The notes under the pieces: model-generated | What the model was told of the DNA's origin: nothing | Seen by the model: only the letters and a program-made list of their open reading frames with translations | The model's database searches: none | Translations under genes and position numbers: made by a program | Part shown: positions 16,455 to 25,466 of the stretch, piece after piece | Layout: each line of letters begins with the position of its first letter | Numbering within the stretch: position 1 is the stretch's first letter | From: Veillonella sp. 3310 | GTDB lineage: Bacteria > Bacillota > Negativicutes > Veillonellales > Veillonellaceae | NCBI RefSeq assembly: GCF_003999875.1 | Contig: NZ_RQVJ01000007.1 | Coordinates: 39,590 to 103,589 of the forward strand | DNA length: 64,000 nt | Direction: 5' to 3'

Positions 16455-18356
16455 CTATTTACATAGGGCATCTGTATTAACAGATACAATTTTTTCACCT
16501 TTTTTATTATACAAGTGTGTCGCACATGCTAAGCAAGGGTCAAAGGAATGAATACCTTTTAAAATTTCCAATGGTTTATCTGCAATTTTAACTTTTGTAT
16601 CCATCATATTTGCTTCATATGCACCATGTTCGCCAGCAATTGTTTTAGGGCACGCATTCCAAGTAGTTGGTACGATACATTGATAATTATCTACACGACC
16701 ATCTTTGATGACACACCAATGGCCTAAGCCACCACGTGGAGCATCTAGTACGCCTACACCTTTTGCCTCTTTTGGCCAAGTATTAGGATCAAATTTACGC
16801 GTATCCGCCACTACAGTATCACCAGTTTTGATATTTTCCACTAAACGATTGTAGAAATGTTGACTCAAGTTAGCTGCCACTTGTGCATCTAATCCACGAG
16901 CTGCCGTACGGCCCACTGTGGAACATAACCATACATGAGCTGGCACGCCCAATACTTTGGACACCGCATCAATTTGGTCCACCATCATTTTTTCAGCCCA
17001 AGTTGGGTCTTTGATGACGCCTTGTTTTACTTTTACATAGACAACGATATATTTTGCCAATGGGCCCACTTCGCAAGCTTTACCTTTGAAAGTAGGGGAT
17101 TTAATCCAAGAATATTTTTTCTCTTCATCCAAGAATTCCCATTTTTTGTTGGTTCCTGTTTTAGGACCTGTGAAAGCTGGTTTCGTTACACCTTCTGTTG
17201 GATGCAATGAGGTTTCACCATTTGGATATTCAAACCAAGAATGATTGATTTCTTCTGACAAGAAGTCAGGGTTCATCAAATCTTCCCCTTCTAGTGCTGT
17301 AAATGTTGCTTTTTCCCAACCAAGCTCAAAGTTTTCTACTACACCATTCGCACGAACTAGAGCTTTTTTGAAATAATCTCCATTGCTGATGCCAGTGAAC
17401 GTATCATCTGGATAGCCACCGTAGGCTAAGACGCGTTTTTTCGCCAATCCGCCACCGTCTACCATACCGGCTTTCACATATAGATGACCAATAGCCAACA
17501 AATCTGGTAAGTAGAAATAGTTCACCAAATCTTTCGCCAAGGAGATGGATTCGTCCACACTTGCCAAACGAGCTGCATTCACAGGGGCATTCATATCATC
17601 CATGGAAATAGAACAAGGCATACCTCCTACAATGTAATGAGGATGTGGGTTTTTACCGCCGAAAATAACATGTGGTGTCACAATATCACGTTGACGATCC
17701 AAAATTGTCAAATAGTGAGAAATAGCCATCAAATGCACTTCTGGAGGCAATAATTGATAATCTGGATGATCCCACCATTGGGCGGAGAAAATGCCTAATT
17801 GACCACTTTCTACAATTTTTTTCACTTTTGTTTGGACAGCTGCATAATACGTAGCATTCCCTTTAGGGAACTCCTTAGGGTAGGCGGATGTGGAAGATTC
17901 CAAATCGTTTGGTTGCAATCCACTCACATTGTAAGTATCTAATACTTGTTGTTGCAATTCTGCCGTTTTCTTAGGATCTGCTTTCAACGCTTCTACTGGG
18001 CTTACCCAGTCAAGAGCATGCAAATGATAGAAATGCACAATATGGTCATGTACATCTAAACAACTATGCATCATATTGCGGATATAGTTAGCATTTTTAG
18101 GGATTTGGATACCCAATGCATCTTCCACAGCGCGAAGAGCGGCCAAAGCATGCGTAGAAGTACATACGCCACAAATACGTTGCACAAAAGCCCACACATC
18201 ACGAGGGTCACGATTTTTTGCTACTAATTCAATACCACGCCAAGCTGTACCACTGGATAGGGCGTCTTGAACCTTACCTGTGGACTCGTCAACACTGACT
18301 TCTACACGTAAGTGACCTTCAATACGGGTCACTGGATCAACTACAACTCGTTTCAT
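16455..18356 (-). CDS. hyaB: [NiFe] hydrogenase large subunit
   Basis: The 633-residue catalytic subunit that binds the NiFe(CN)2CO centre. The N-terminal nickel ligands are in RICGVC (Cys62, Cys65). The C-terminal ligands are in DPCLACATH (Cys608, Cys611), with His614 as the cleavage point. Nineteen residues follow His614, the tail removed by the HyaD protease encoded two genes downstream. Length is typical for group 1 enzymes (550-630). The start overlaps the small-subunit stop by 1 nt, a common coupling. The enzyme oxidises H2 and feeds electrons to the membrane cytochrome; some group 1 enzymes also run in reverse. Confidence 0.97.
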   Translation of the reverse strand: MKRVVVDPVTRIEGHLRVEVSVDESTGKVQDALSSGTAWRGIELVAKNRDPRDVWAFVQRICGVCTSTHALAALRAVEDALGIQIPKNANYIRNMMHSCLDVHDHIVHFYHLHALDWVSPVEALKADPKKTAELQQQVLDTYNVSGLQPNDLESSTSAYPKEFPKGNATYYAAVQTKVKKIVESGQLGIFSAQWWDHPDYQLLPPEVHLMAISHYLTILDRQRDIVTPHVIFGGKNPHPHYIVGGMPCSISMDDMNAPVNAARLASVDESISLAKDLVNYFYLPDLLAIGHLYVKAGMVDGGGLAKKRVLAYGGYPDDTFTGISNGDYFKKALVRANGVVENFELGWEKATFTALEGEDLMNPDFLSEEINHSWFEYPNGETSLHPTEGVTKPAFTGPKTGTNKKWEFLDEEKKYSWIKSPTFKGKACEVGPLAKYIVVYVKVKQGVIKDPTWAEKMMVDQIDAVSKVLGVPAHVWLCSTVGRTAARGLDAQVAANLSQHFYNRLVENIKTGDTVVADTRKFDPNTWPKEAKGVGVLDAPRGGLGHWCVIKDGRVDNYQCIVPTTWNACPKTIAGEHGAYEANMMDTKVKIADKPLEILKGIHSFDPCLACATHLYNKKGEKIVSVNTDALCK

Positions 18357-19498
18357 TATTGGTCACTACCTTTCTGTTCCGCTTCTTTTTGTTTCGCTTC
18401 TTGTTCTGCTAAATATTTTTTCTCTTCTTGGATGGAATCATATTTATGTTTCGCTAACGTAATACCACCGTGAGCGATAACTGCACCAAAGGCGCCAAAT
18501 CCTGCTACGGTTCCTAATGTATCCACATCAGTGATGGTATTTGGTGTATGAATATGAGGTAATCGTTGGTAAAAGTTGTCATTGTCCCAAAATCCCTTTT
18601 CAGAGCAACCAATACAACCATGTCCAGATTGAATTGGATAGGACAAACCATTCCACCAACGCAAATTGCCACAAGAGTTATATGTTTCTGGTCCACGGCA
18701 ACCTACTTTATATAAACACCAGCCAGCTTTAGATGCATCATCATCGAAGTGTTCCACAAACAATCCAGAATCAAAGAAAGGACGGCGGTAGCAAGTATCA
18801 TGGATACGATTTCCATAGAATTGTTTTGGTCTTCCTTCTACGTCAAGAGGTGGAATCTCACCAAATAAAGCATAATGCATAATCACACCAGTCATCACTT
18901 CTGGAATCGGAGGGCATCCTGGTACTTTAATGATCTTTTTGCCTTTTACGATAGAAGAAACAGATACTGTATTCGTTGGGTTTGGTTTTGCTGCTTGAAT
19001 ACCACCCCAAGCTGCACAAGAGCCATATTCGATGATGAAAGCAGCACCCTCAGCGCATTCTTTCAATACATCTACAAATGGACGTCCACCAACTTGGCAG
19101 TACGAGCCATTTTCATCCAATGGAACGCCACCTTCAACGGCCAATACATACTTACCTTTTTTACTTTCTAACAAGTGATGTAAATGATGTTCAAATGGTT
19201 CCCCTGATGCGGCAGCCAAGGTGTCATCATACTCTAAGGCAATCATATTTAAAATCACATCAGATGCGAAAGGCGATGTGGAACGAATGAAAGATTCGTC
19301 ACATCCTGTACATTCATGACCATGCAACCAAATCACCGTAGGTAATTCTTTTGTTTCTGCCGCTGCTACGACTTTATTTGTCAATGCTGGTGGCAACCCT
19401 AAAATAGCGGTTAACGCTACGCAGGATTTCATAAACGTACGTCGGCTTAATTTACGTTCTTGGAATAAATTCCAAAGACTATTCAATGATTCTTTCAC
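18356..19498 (-). CDS. hyaA: [NiFe] hydrogenase small subunit, Tat-exported
   Basis: The 380-residue Fe-S subunit that relays electrons from the NiFe site. It begins at GTG (19498), chosen because AAGAAAGGGG lies 7 nt upstream; longer in-frame starts would lack a ribosome binding site. A twin-arginine signal is clear (LSRRTFMK, residues 17-24, followed by an apolar stretch). The proximal-cluster motif CTGC is at residues 63-66, and more cluster cysteines lie in GCPPIPEV and GCIGCSEKGFW. A C-terminal apolar segment (about residues 338-358) is the usual membrane anchor. It is the first gene of the operon. No hypA-F genes lie nearby. Confidence 0.95.
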   Translation of the reverse strand: MKESLNSLWNLFQERKLSRRTFMKSCVALTAILGLPPALTNKVVAAAETKELPTVIWLHGHECTGCDESFIRSTSPFASDVILNMIALEYDDTLAAASGEPFEHHLHHLLESKKGKYVLAVEGGVPLDENGSYCQVGGRPFVDVLKECAEGAAFIIEYGSCAAWGGIQAAKPNPTNTVSVSSIVKGKKIIKVPGCPPIPEVMTGVIMHYALFGEIPPLDVEGRPKQFYGNRIHDTCYRRPFFDSGLFVEHFDDDASKAGWCLYKVGCRGPETYNSCGNLRWWNGLSYPIQSGHGCIGCSEKGFWDNDNFYQRLPHIHTPNTITDVDTLGTVAGFGAFGAVIAHGGITLAKHKYDSIQEEKKYLAEQEAKQKEAEQKGSDQ

Positions 19499-19631
19499 AA
19501 AAAAGCCCCTTTCTTGCAATAACTTTATAGCGTCTATACAAATTAACGTAATACACATAGTATACCACGAAACACTTGTACTCTATAGAATATAAATCAC
19601 TATTTTATAAAAATAATTTTATACCCCTAAT

Positions 19632-19949
19632 TTATAGTTTTAATAACTTACGTACGGAGGCCGCTTTTTTATAGCCACCGATACGATCTTTTTGTTTTCC
19701 TTTTTTATAGCAAATAATCGTCGGTACCCCTTGTACATCTTCTTTTAAGACAATCTCTTTCGATTCATCAATATCGATGGCAATCATGCGTGCCACACCT
19801 TGCAATTCATCGTGCAACACATCTAATTCTTCTTTCATCAACTTGCATGGATCACACCATTCTGCAGTAAAACAAGCTAGTACGATTTCGTCATCCCCTT
19901 TGACAATGGATTTAAACTCTTCATAGGTTTTAATGGATTCTAATTTCAT
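19632..19949 (-). CDS. Thioredoxin
   Basis: A 105-residue thioredoxin-fold protein with the redox motif WCDPC (Cys32, Cys35) instead of the usual WCGPC. It also has the cis-proline segment VQGVPTIICYKKGK. The variant motif suggests a slightly different redox potential or partner. The start is the ATG at 19949 behind AGGAGGT; the upstream in-frame extension overlaps the RNase P terminator. It ends 133 nt before the hydrogenase operon and stands downstream of rnpB on the same strand, so read-through past the rnpB terminator may contribute to expression. Confidence 0.9.
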   Translation of the reverse strand: MKLESIKTYEEFKSIVKGDDEIVLACFTAEWCDPCKLMKEELDVLHDELQGVARMIAIDIDESKEIVLKEDVQGVPTIICYKKGKQKDRIGGYKKAASVRKLLKL

Positions 19950-19970
19950 AACGATACCTCCTACAATAAC

Positions 19971-19994
19971 AAAACCGCTCCGAAGAGCGGTTTT
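19971..19994 (-). terminator. Terminator of the RNase P RNA gene
   Basis: AAAACCGCTC and GAGCGGTTTT pair perfectly around a CGAA loop, immediately past the RNA 3' end. It lies 22 nt upstream of the thioredoxin start. Confidence 0.9.
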
Positions 19995-19995
19995 G

Positions 19996-20347
19996 AGCAA
20001 GCAATCAATAAGCCGAGTTCTGTCCTGCTTTCGCAGTGGCGATTATCTTTCTAGGCGCATAGTTGCCTATACGCTCAAGCGGCACAACCCGAAAGGTAGG
20101 CGGGCAACCCTTAACCCTTTCCTATTCGGCCTTGCTCCGGATGGGGTTTACCGAGCATACATGTTACCATGTATCTGGTGCGCTCTTACCGCGACCGTTC
20201 CACCCTTACCACCCGAAGGTGGCGGTTTACTTTTCTGTGGCACTATTCCCTATGGTCACCCACGCCGGCCGTTAGCCGGCATCCTGCCCTATGGAGCTCG
20301 GACTTTCCTCAAGTCAAGTAGACTTGCAATCGCCTTTCATACTTACT
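19996..20347 (-). ncRNA. rnpB: RNase P RNA, bacterial class A
   Basis: The minus strand holds the conserved core of class A RNase P RNA in order: GAGGAAAGTCCGAGCTCCAT, CATAGGGCAGGATGCC, AAGGGTGGAACGGT, GCGGTAAGAGCGCACC, GGTAAACCCCATCCGGAGCA, AAGGCCGAATAGG and ACAGAACTCGGCTTAT. The RNA cleaves 5' leaders from pre-tRNAs. Ends were set by the pairing AGUAAGUA with UGCUUGCU (helix P1, with two G-U pairs) and by the flanking promoter and terminator. End positions are accurate to within a few bases. Confidence 0.97.
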
Positions 20348-20352
20348 GTTTA

Positions 20353-20381
20353 AGTCTAGCATAGACCACCAAGAGGGTCAA
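20353..20381 (-). promoter_or_regulatory. Promoter of rnpB
   Basis: TTGACC and TAGACT are 17 nt apart on the minus strand. The -10 box ends 5 nt before the deduced 5' end of the RNA. Confidence 0.8.
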
Positions 20382-20412
20382 TACCTCTCTTATATATTAT
20401 AACCTAAACTGC

Positions 20413-21522
20413 CTAGACTTCAAAGAAAAAATCTCTTTGTACCTTACTTTCTATGACTTCTACTTCTCCATTAGTAAACGTATTTTCTATCATTCGTTTC
20501 AACAAGGTTTGGCTCATGTATTCTGTACCATAATGGCCCGCATCCACAACGGTGATGCCTAATTCTTTTGCCAGTTGCATATCATGGTATTTTACATCCC
20601 CAGTGATATAGACATCCGCTTTTTGCTTGGCTGCTATCTTGATGAACTCTGCTCCACTACCCGTGCATAGACCAATGCGCTGAACTTCTGCTTTCTTAGC
20701 CCCACCCCAACGCAATTCACTGTGAGGGAATACAGATTGTAATAGTTCTTTGAACTCCTCTATCGATAGTGGCTGCGATACATTGCCAATACGCCCAATA
20801 TAATGTGCATCATAGGCATTCTCTAATGCTACTACATCATAGGCAATCTCTTCATAAGGATGAACTTTTTCCATAGAAGCTAAAACCTGACCTAATAGCT
20901 TTGCAGGAACTACCGTTTCCACTCGTTCTTCCTGTACAGCTTCCATCATTCCCGCCTGTCCGATAAAAGGATTTGTCCCTTCTAAGGGCAAGAATCTCCC
21001 TTCTCCACCAACAGAAAAACTGCAATGACTGTAGGCACCAATATGACCTGCCCCTGCATCGCCCATAGCTTGGCGAAGTTGTTCACTATGCGTAACCGGC
21101 ACATAGACAGCCACTTTATAAGCTACGTCTCGTCCTGTTTCTTCTAGCCCTTGTATATCTTGTAACCCCAGTCGTCTAGCGACTTCATCATTGAGACCAC
21201 CCTCTGTGACATCTAAGTTCGTATGCGCACTATACACATTAATGGCATGGCATAATAGATCTTTAATCATCGTTCCTTGCATCGTATCCGTATTAATAGA
21301 TTTAATACCTTTGAAGATCATCGGATGATGTGTCACGATGGTATCCACGTGCCGCTCTATCGCTTCTGACACTACTTCTGGCGTTACATCTAGGGCTGTT
21401 AATACTCGTTGTACTGGGGAACTCAAAGATCCCACTTGTAATCCGCAATTATCCCAAGACTCTTGCAACTGCAATGGCGCTCGGCGCTCAATTGCTTGAG
21501 CAATATCTTTCATAGTAACCAT
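20413..21522 (-). CDS. Nif3-like dinuclear metal centre protein
   Basis: A 369-residue member of the NIF3/YqfO/DUF34 family. The metal-binding motifs are VTHHPMIFKG near residue 65 and DAGHYGTEYM near residue 328. The length includes the central PII/CutA-like insert (about residues 135-235) found in YqfO proteins of Firmicutes. These proteins form toroidal hexamers with two metal ions per subunit; a GTP cyclohydrolase-like or other hydrolase role has been proposed but is not settled. It lies downstream of trmK, the usual Firmicute pairing. The start at 21522 sits 5 nt behind GGAGGT. Confidence 0.92.
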   Translation of the reverse strand: MVTMKDIAQAIERRAPLQLQESWDNCGLQVGSLSSPVQRVLTALDVTPEVVSEAIERHVDTIVTHHPMIFKGIKSINTDTMQGTMIKDLLCHAINVYSAHTNLDVTEGGLNDEVARRLGLQDIQGLEETGRDVAYKVAVYVPVTHSEQLRQAMGDAGAGHIGAYSHCSFSVGGEGRFLPLEGTNPFIGQAGMMEAVQEERVETVVPAKLLGQVLASMEKVHPYEEIAYDVVALENAYDAHYIGRIGNVSQPLSIEEFKELLQSVFPHSELRWGGAKKAEVQRIGLCTGSGAEFIKIAAKQKADVYITGDVKYHDMQLAKELGITVVDAGHYGTEYMSQTLLKRMIENTFTNGEVEVIESKVQRDFFFEV

Positions 21523-21611
21523 ATATACCTCCTATCCACCATTTCAAGGCATACTGTAACATTCTATACTCATCAATGGTTAGACATCTTTTGTGAAAGT
21601 TTCACCTATAC

Positions 21612-22295
21612 CTATTGTAAAATGCCTTGTAAGGCTTGTAATTCTTGTTCCATCACCTGAGCTGCATCACTAGACTTCGCAGCATCACGCATGTGTTGTA
21701 ATATGGATTGCAAAGTTTCAATTCTACGCTGTATGTGCTGTGTCCAAACTTCAGATTGTTCTTGTTGTAACAAAGCACCATATTCCCATAACATCGAATC
21801 TCTAGGTAGCTTATTATATACGGAAGTAGCGCCTCGTTGTACTAGCCACATATCATAATATTGGTTACCCTCTACTAAGCACGCTTCTTGAACAATGCCA
21901 TACCCTTGATCTACTAAAAATTGTTTCAACTCTCGCCGATGGCTTTGTGGTTGCAATACATAAGTGTCCAATAGCTCGGGTCCTACGGAGATGATGTGTT
22001 GCATCAACTCTCCACCCATGCCACAAATGACTGCACAATCTACTTCTCCCTGTTTTGTGGCTGCCAATCCATCTCCTAGTCGACATTCAATAGATTGTTC
22101 TAACTTTCGTTCTTTCACAAATCCTTTGGCAGACTCTAACGGTCCTTGATTGACATCAATGGCAATCACCTCTTTAGCCACGCCTGATTCTATACAAGCC
22201 ACCGCTAAATACCCATGATCTGTACCCACATCTGCCACCGTTTGACACTGTGGAATCATATGCAATATTTGTTCTAATCGTTTTGAAAGTGCCAT
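21612..22295 (-). CDS. trmK: tRNA (adenine(22)-N1)-methyltransferase
   Basis: A 227-residue SAM-dependent methyltransferase of the TrmK/YqfN family that makes m1A22 in tRNAs. The SAM-binding motif VADVGTDHGYLAV is at about residues 20-32, and the catalytic-region segment CAVICGMGGELM is near residue 88. A C-terminal coiled coil (from about residue 180) matches the family layout. It precedes nif3 by about 90 nt, probably in one operon. Size is normal. Confidence 0.94.
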   Translation of the reverse strand: MALSKRLEQILHMIPQCQTVADVGTDHGYLAVACIESGVAKEVIAIDVNQGPLESAKGFVKERKLEQSIECRLGDGLAATKQGEVDCAVICGMGGELMQHIISVGPELLDTYVLQPQSHRRELKQFLVDQGYGIVQEACLVEGNQYYDMWLVQRGATSVYNKLPRDSMLWEYGALLQQEQSEVWTQHIQRRIETLQSILQHMRDAAKSSDAAQVMEQELQALQGILQ

Positions 22296-22458
22296 AGTCT
22301 ATCTCACATTTCTAATATATCTCTTACTGGCATATACATTCCTATACATATTTCATATACCATCAAAAACTGACAATTACTCTTATATACTCACTATTAA
22401 TTGTTATCCCTTGTAAACTTCTCTTTCATTATACAATGAACCTCTATAGATAACAAAA

Positions 22459-22485
22459 AAACCATCTCACAAAGTGAGATGGTTT
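22459..22485 (-). terminator. Terminator of the tRNA cluster
   Basis: AAACCATCTCAC pairs with GTGAGATGGTTT around a 3-nt loop, followed on the minus strand by a T-run. It lies 6 nt past the last tRNA. Confidence 0.9.
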
Positions 22486-22490
22486 CCTTA

Positions 22491-22565
22491 TGGTGGGCCC
22501 ACCTGGATTTGAACCAGGGACCGACCGGTTATGAGCCGGTTGCTCTACCCCTGAGCTATAGGCCC
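22491..22565 (-). tRNA. tRNA with CAT anticodon, probably tRNA-Ile2
   Basis: A complete cloverleaf with encoded CCA; the anticodon loop is CTCATAA. It is not an initiator, since the acceptor starts with a G1-C72 pair and the anticodon stem lacks three G-C pairs. C4-G69 and C5-G68 are both present, the pairs that TilS uses to pick tRNA-Ile2 over tRNA-Met in E. coli. tRNA-Ile2 read as AUA after lysidine modification is therefore more likely than elongator tRNA-Met; this is inference. Confidence 0.85.
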
Positions 22566-22570
22566 TCGTT

Positions 22571-22656
22571 TGGTGCGGATGATGGGACTTGAACCCATAC
22601 GAGCGTACGCTCACCACCCCCTCAAGATGGCGTGTCTGCCATTCCACCACATCCGC
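22571..22656 (-). tRNA. tRNA-Leu (GAG)
   Basis: An 86-nt class II tRNA with a long variable arm (GTGAGCGTACGCTC) and encoded CCA. Aligning the anticodon arm with known tRNA-Leu places GAG at positions 34-36, so it reads CUC and CUU. Confidence 0.93.
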
Positions 22657-22671
22657 ATGAGGATATGTATA

Positions 22672-22747
<76 letters not shown>

Positions 22748-22791
22748 AAATATATAAATATATGAATGTACCTAAAAAAAGGTAAAAAAAA

Positions 22792-22867
22792 TGGCGACCC
22801 CGATCGGATTTGAACCGACGATCTTCGCCGTGACAGGGCGACATGTTAACCGCTACACCACGGGGCC
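22792..22867 (-). tRNA. tRNA-Asp (GTC)
   Basis: A 76-nt cloverleaf with anticodon loop CTGTCAC, discriminator G73 and encoded CCA. It is the first gene of the Asp-Phe-Leu-CAT cluster. Confidence 0.96.
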
Positions 22868-22961
22868 GTGTACTGAGTACTCATATACTATACCATAGGT
22901 ATTACATCTTGGCAATACCTATGGACAATTTTATATATTCCTAAAATGCATAGATATTCTT

Positions 22962-23750
22962 TTAATAGCAATTGGGTTTCCGATCCCGGAACACATTGAT
23001 TTTAGACCGAATATCTTTCACTGTATCTACGTCGATAGTGACTGTTTGTATTTGTGGTGTTTCATCACATTCTAGCAGCACTTCACCCCACGGATCTACC
23101 ACCATGGAATGCCCTGCCATCGGCAATTTACCAATCATTCCACAACCATTGGCACTACAGAAATACATTTGATTTTCTATAGCTCTCGCTTGATTCAATA
23201 TACGCCAATGATGTAAGCGTAACATCGGCCATTGAGCTGGTAAAAAGAATAGCTCTATCCCTTGCAAGGCAGATTTACGAATTAGCTCAGGAAAACGAAT
23301 ATCATAGCAAGTGGCACTAGAACAAAGTACTCCATCTAGTTCAAATTGATGAATCCCATTACCACCAGTAAAGAATTGATCTTCTTTGGCAGGGCTAAAG
23401 CCATGCATCTTATCATAGGTAGAGAGCAATTCCCCTTCTCGGTTGTACACATAGGTTCTATTGTAGATAGAGCCGCCTTCTTTGACAGCCACAGATCCAC
23501 CAAAGATATTCACATGTTCTGATCGCGCCAATTCCTGTAGCAAAGATTGTGACCGTTGACCATCTTCATCTGCCAATGTATGTAATTCTGGGCCCGTCAT
23601 GAATCCTGTATTCCAAGTTTCTGGCAATACAACTACATCCACACTTTGCTTTGTCAAGGCTCGCACCTTTTCTGCTAGGATATTAAAATTTCTATCCACT
23701 TGCCCAATCTCTGTATCTAATTGAACAATGCCTAATCGCAACTCTTTCAT
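22962..23750 (-). CDS. Carbon-nitrogen hydrolase (omega-amidase-like nitrilase)
   Basis: A 262-residue nitrilase-superfamily amidase. The catalytic triad is visible: Glu in LPETWNTGF, Lys in DKMHGF, and Cys in ATCYDIRFPEL. The CYDIRFPE segment and length match the YafV / NIT2-like group, which removes ammonia from 2-oxoglutaramate-type omega-amides or repairs damaged metabolites. The start was placed at the ATG at 23750 behind AGGAGG. It lies 8 nt after cysE and probably shares its transcript, a possible link to sulfur amino-acid metabolism. The exact substrate is not determinable. Confidence 0.88.
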   Translation of the reverse strand: MKELRLGIVQLDTEIGQVDRNFNILAEKVRALTKQSVDVVVLPETWNTGFMTGPELHTLADEDGQRSQSLLQELARSEHVNIFGGSVAVKEGGSIYNRTYVYNREGELLSTYDKMHGFSPAKEDQFFTGGNGIHQFELDGVLCSSATCYDIRFPELIRKSALQGIELFFLPAQWPMLRLHHWRILNQARAIENQMYFCSANGCGMIGKLPMAGHSMVVDPWGEVLLECDETPQIQTVTIDVDTVKDIRSKINVFRDRKPNCY

Positions 23751-23758
23751 AGTTCCTC

Positions 23759-24385
23759 CTAGATATGCCACGCCATATGGTCCGTAAACTCGTTCGGTTC
23801 TAATGGCAATGCATGGCGCCGTGGTACATAAGATCCTTTGTCAAATCGATCTACCTTAGGACGCCGATAAATGATGTGATCTGGTTCCGTTTCAAAGATG
23901 ATTACATTTCTAGGAACATCTCGTTTGATGACTAAGTTACAACCTATCTTTGAACCTGTTCCTACCGTTATATCCCCTAATACTTTGGTACCAGCACCAA
24001 TAAGCACATCATCTTCCACCGTAGGATGACGTTTTATCTTGCGCGAATCCATCCCACCAAGGGTCACACCGTGAAAGAGGGTCACATTATCTCCAACGAT
24101 AGCTGTTTCACCGATGACAACTCCCATCCCATGGTCAATGAACAAACCTTTGCCAATTTGCGCTCCTGGGTGAATTTCTATCCCTGTTACTCGCCGTGAG
24201 TGTAACGCCACTCTTCGCGCCAAGGTAAACCAACCTTTTCGGTACAGGCGATGCGCAAAAAAGTGCCAAAACAAGGCTGTTATATGAGGATATGTCCAAA
24301 CTACCATGAACCAAGAGGTAGCCGCTGGATCAGATTGTAATACGCGCTGTATGTTATATCGAATGGAATTCCATACCTCTCTCAT
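23759..24385 (-). CDS. cysE: Serine O-acetyltransferase
   Basis: A 208-residue acetyltransferase that makes O-acetylserine for cysteine synthesis. A helical N-terminal part precedes a left-handed beta-helix of hexapeptide repeats (IEIHPGAQIGKGLFIDHGMG and ADGETAIVG-like turns). The catalytic segment is IDHGMGVVIGET, and GVTLGG follows. It is short compared with E. coli CysE (273) and resembles the Firmicute form. The start is the ATG at 24385 behind GGGAGG. It is downstream of cysK and upstream of the nitrilase; a strong hairpin lies between cysK and cysE. Confidence 0.95.
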   Translation of the reverse strand: MREVWNSIRYNIQRVLQSDPAATSWFMVVWTYPHITALFWHFFAHRLYRKGWFTLARRVALHSRRVTGIEIHPGAQIGKGLFIDHGMGVVIGETAIVGDNVTLFHGVTLGGMDSRKIKRHPTVEDDVLIGAGTKVLGDITVGTGSKIGCNLVIKRDVPRNVIIFETEPDHIIYRRPKVDRFDKGSYVPRRHALPLEPNEFTDHMAWHI

Positions 24386-24403
24386 AAATACCTCCCTATA
24401 CAG

Positions 24404-24431
24404 AGATAGCATGGCCTAGACCATGCTATCT
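24404..24431. other. Intercistronic hairpin between cysK and cysE
   Basis: AGATAGCATGG pairs perfectly with CCATGCTATCT around a 6-nt loop. No T-run follows on either strand. It may stabilise one end of the mRNA or moderate cysE expression; a leaky terminator is possible. Confidence 0.6.
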
Positions 24432-24447
24432 TTCGTATCACAATCGA

Positions 24448-25362
24448 TTAAGAATGAATCCAATCTACACTTTCAAATTGAATCATAGATAGATATTTTT
24501 CTACTCCGTCTGGAGCTACTACGACAACGTCCACATCTGGGAATTTGCGACCGTATTGACGAGCCACCAAGATAGCCGCTGCAGAGGAAATACCAATACC
24601 AATACCAGTTTCTCGCATGAAGTTACCTACTTCTTCAATGGCATCTTCATCAGTGACTGTTTGTACTTCGTCCATCAAAGAAGAGTCGAAGTTTTCTGGA
24701 ATGAATCCAGCCCCAAGGCCTTGGATTTTATGAACGCCGCCAGTACCACGAGAAATTACTGGAGATCCTTCTGGCTCTACAGCTACCGCTTTAATATACG
24801 GATGTTGCTCTTTCAAAGCTTTTGTAACACCAGTGAAAGTACCACCTGTACCAATACCAGCTACGAAAATGCCTACATTCGGTACATCCCGTAAAATTTC
24901 TTTTGCCGTAGTTTCATAATGAGCTGTTGGATTTGCTGGGTTCACAAATTGACCTAGTGTCACCGCATTTGGATAGTTATCTAGAATTTCTTGCGCTTTT
25001 CCAAGAGCACCTTTCATACCCAACTCTTTTGGAGTCAAAATTAATTGAGCACCGTACGCTTTGATTAATTCGCGGCGTTCTTTACTCATACTTTCAGGCA
25101 TAATGATGATTGTTTTAATGGATAACATAGCTCCTAGCATAGCCAACGCAATACCAGTGTTGCCGCTAGTGGCTTCTACGATGATCGTATCATTTTTAAT
25201 TAAGCCTTTTTCTTTCGCGTCTTGTAACATACCAAGAACAGCACGGTCTTTTACACTGCCGCCAGCATTATACTTTTCTAATTTTACATATACATTAGTA
25301 TCTGGAATTCGATATATTGGTGTGTTTCCAATTAAGTCGATTGCATTTTTTACAACAGCCAT
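24448..25362 (-). CDS. cysK: Cysteine synthase A
   Basis: A 304-residue PLP enzyme that joins O-acetylserine and sulfide to make cysteine. The PLP lysine is Lys38 in GGSVKDRA. The substrate loop EATSGNTGIAL begins near residue 63, and the phosphate-cup GIGTGGTFTG near residue 172. All are intact and length is typical. A strong promoter lies about 50 nt upstream (25415-25443). cysE follows, so both steps of cysteine synthesis are encoded together; CysE and CysK are known to form a complex in other bacteria. Confidence 0.96.
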   Translation of the reverse strand: MAVVKNAIDLIGNTPIYRIPDTNVYVKLEKYNAGGSVKDRAVLGMLQDAKEKGLIKNDTIIVEATSGNTGIALAMLGAMLSIKTIIIMPESMSKERRELIKAYGAQLILTPKELGMKGALGKAQEILDNYPNAVTLGQFVNPANPTAHYETTAKEILRDVPNVGIFVAGIGTGGTFTGVTKALKEQHPYIKAVAVEPEGSPVISRGTGGVHKIQGLGAGFIPENFDSSLMDEVQTVTDEDAIEEVGNFMRETGIGIGISSAAAILVARQYGRKFPDVDVVVVAPDGVEKYLSMIQFESVDWIHS

Positions 25363-25414
25363 AATAATTCTCCTCTACTTAGACTTCATATATAAAACAC
25401 TTAAATTTATTCCT

Positions 25415-25443
25415 ATTGTATAGATGGGATTTGATTTTGTCAA
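25415..25443 (-). promoter_or_regulatory. Promoter of cysK
   Basis: A perfect TTGACA box is separated by 17 nt from TACAAT on the minus strand. There is no T-box or S-box leader in the short 5' region. Confidence 0.85.
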
Positions 25444-25466
25444 CCAAATTTTTCTCAAAATTTCAA

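Noticed and set aside
19933..20364. Reading frames across the RNase P RNA gene
   Set aside because: The region is fully explained by class A RNase P RNA with promoter and terminator.
24404..24431. Strong hairpin between cysK and cysE as a terminator
   Set aside because: There is no T-run on either side and cysE lies immediately downstream in the same direction, so full termination is unlikely; kept as a hairpin of unknown effect.
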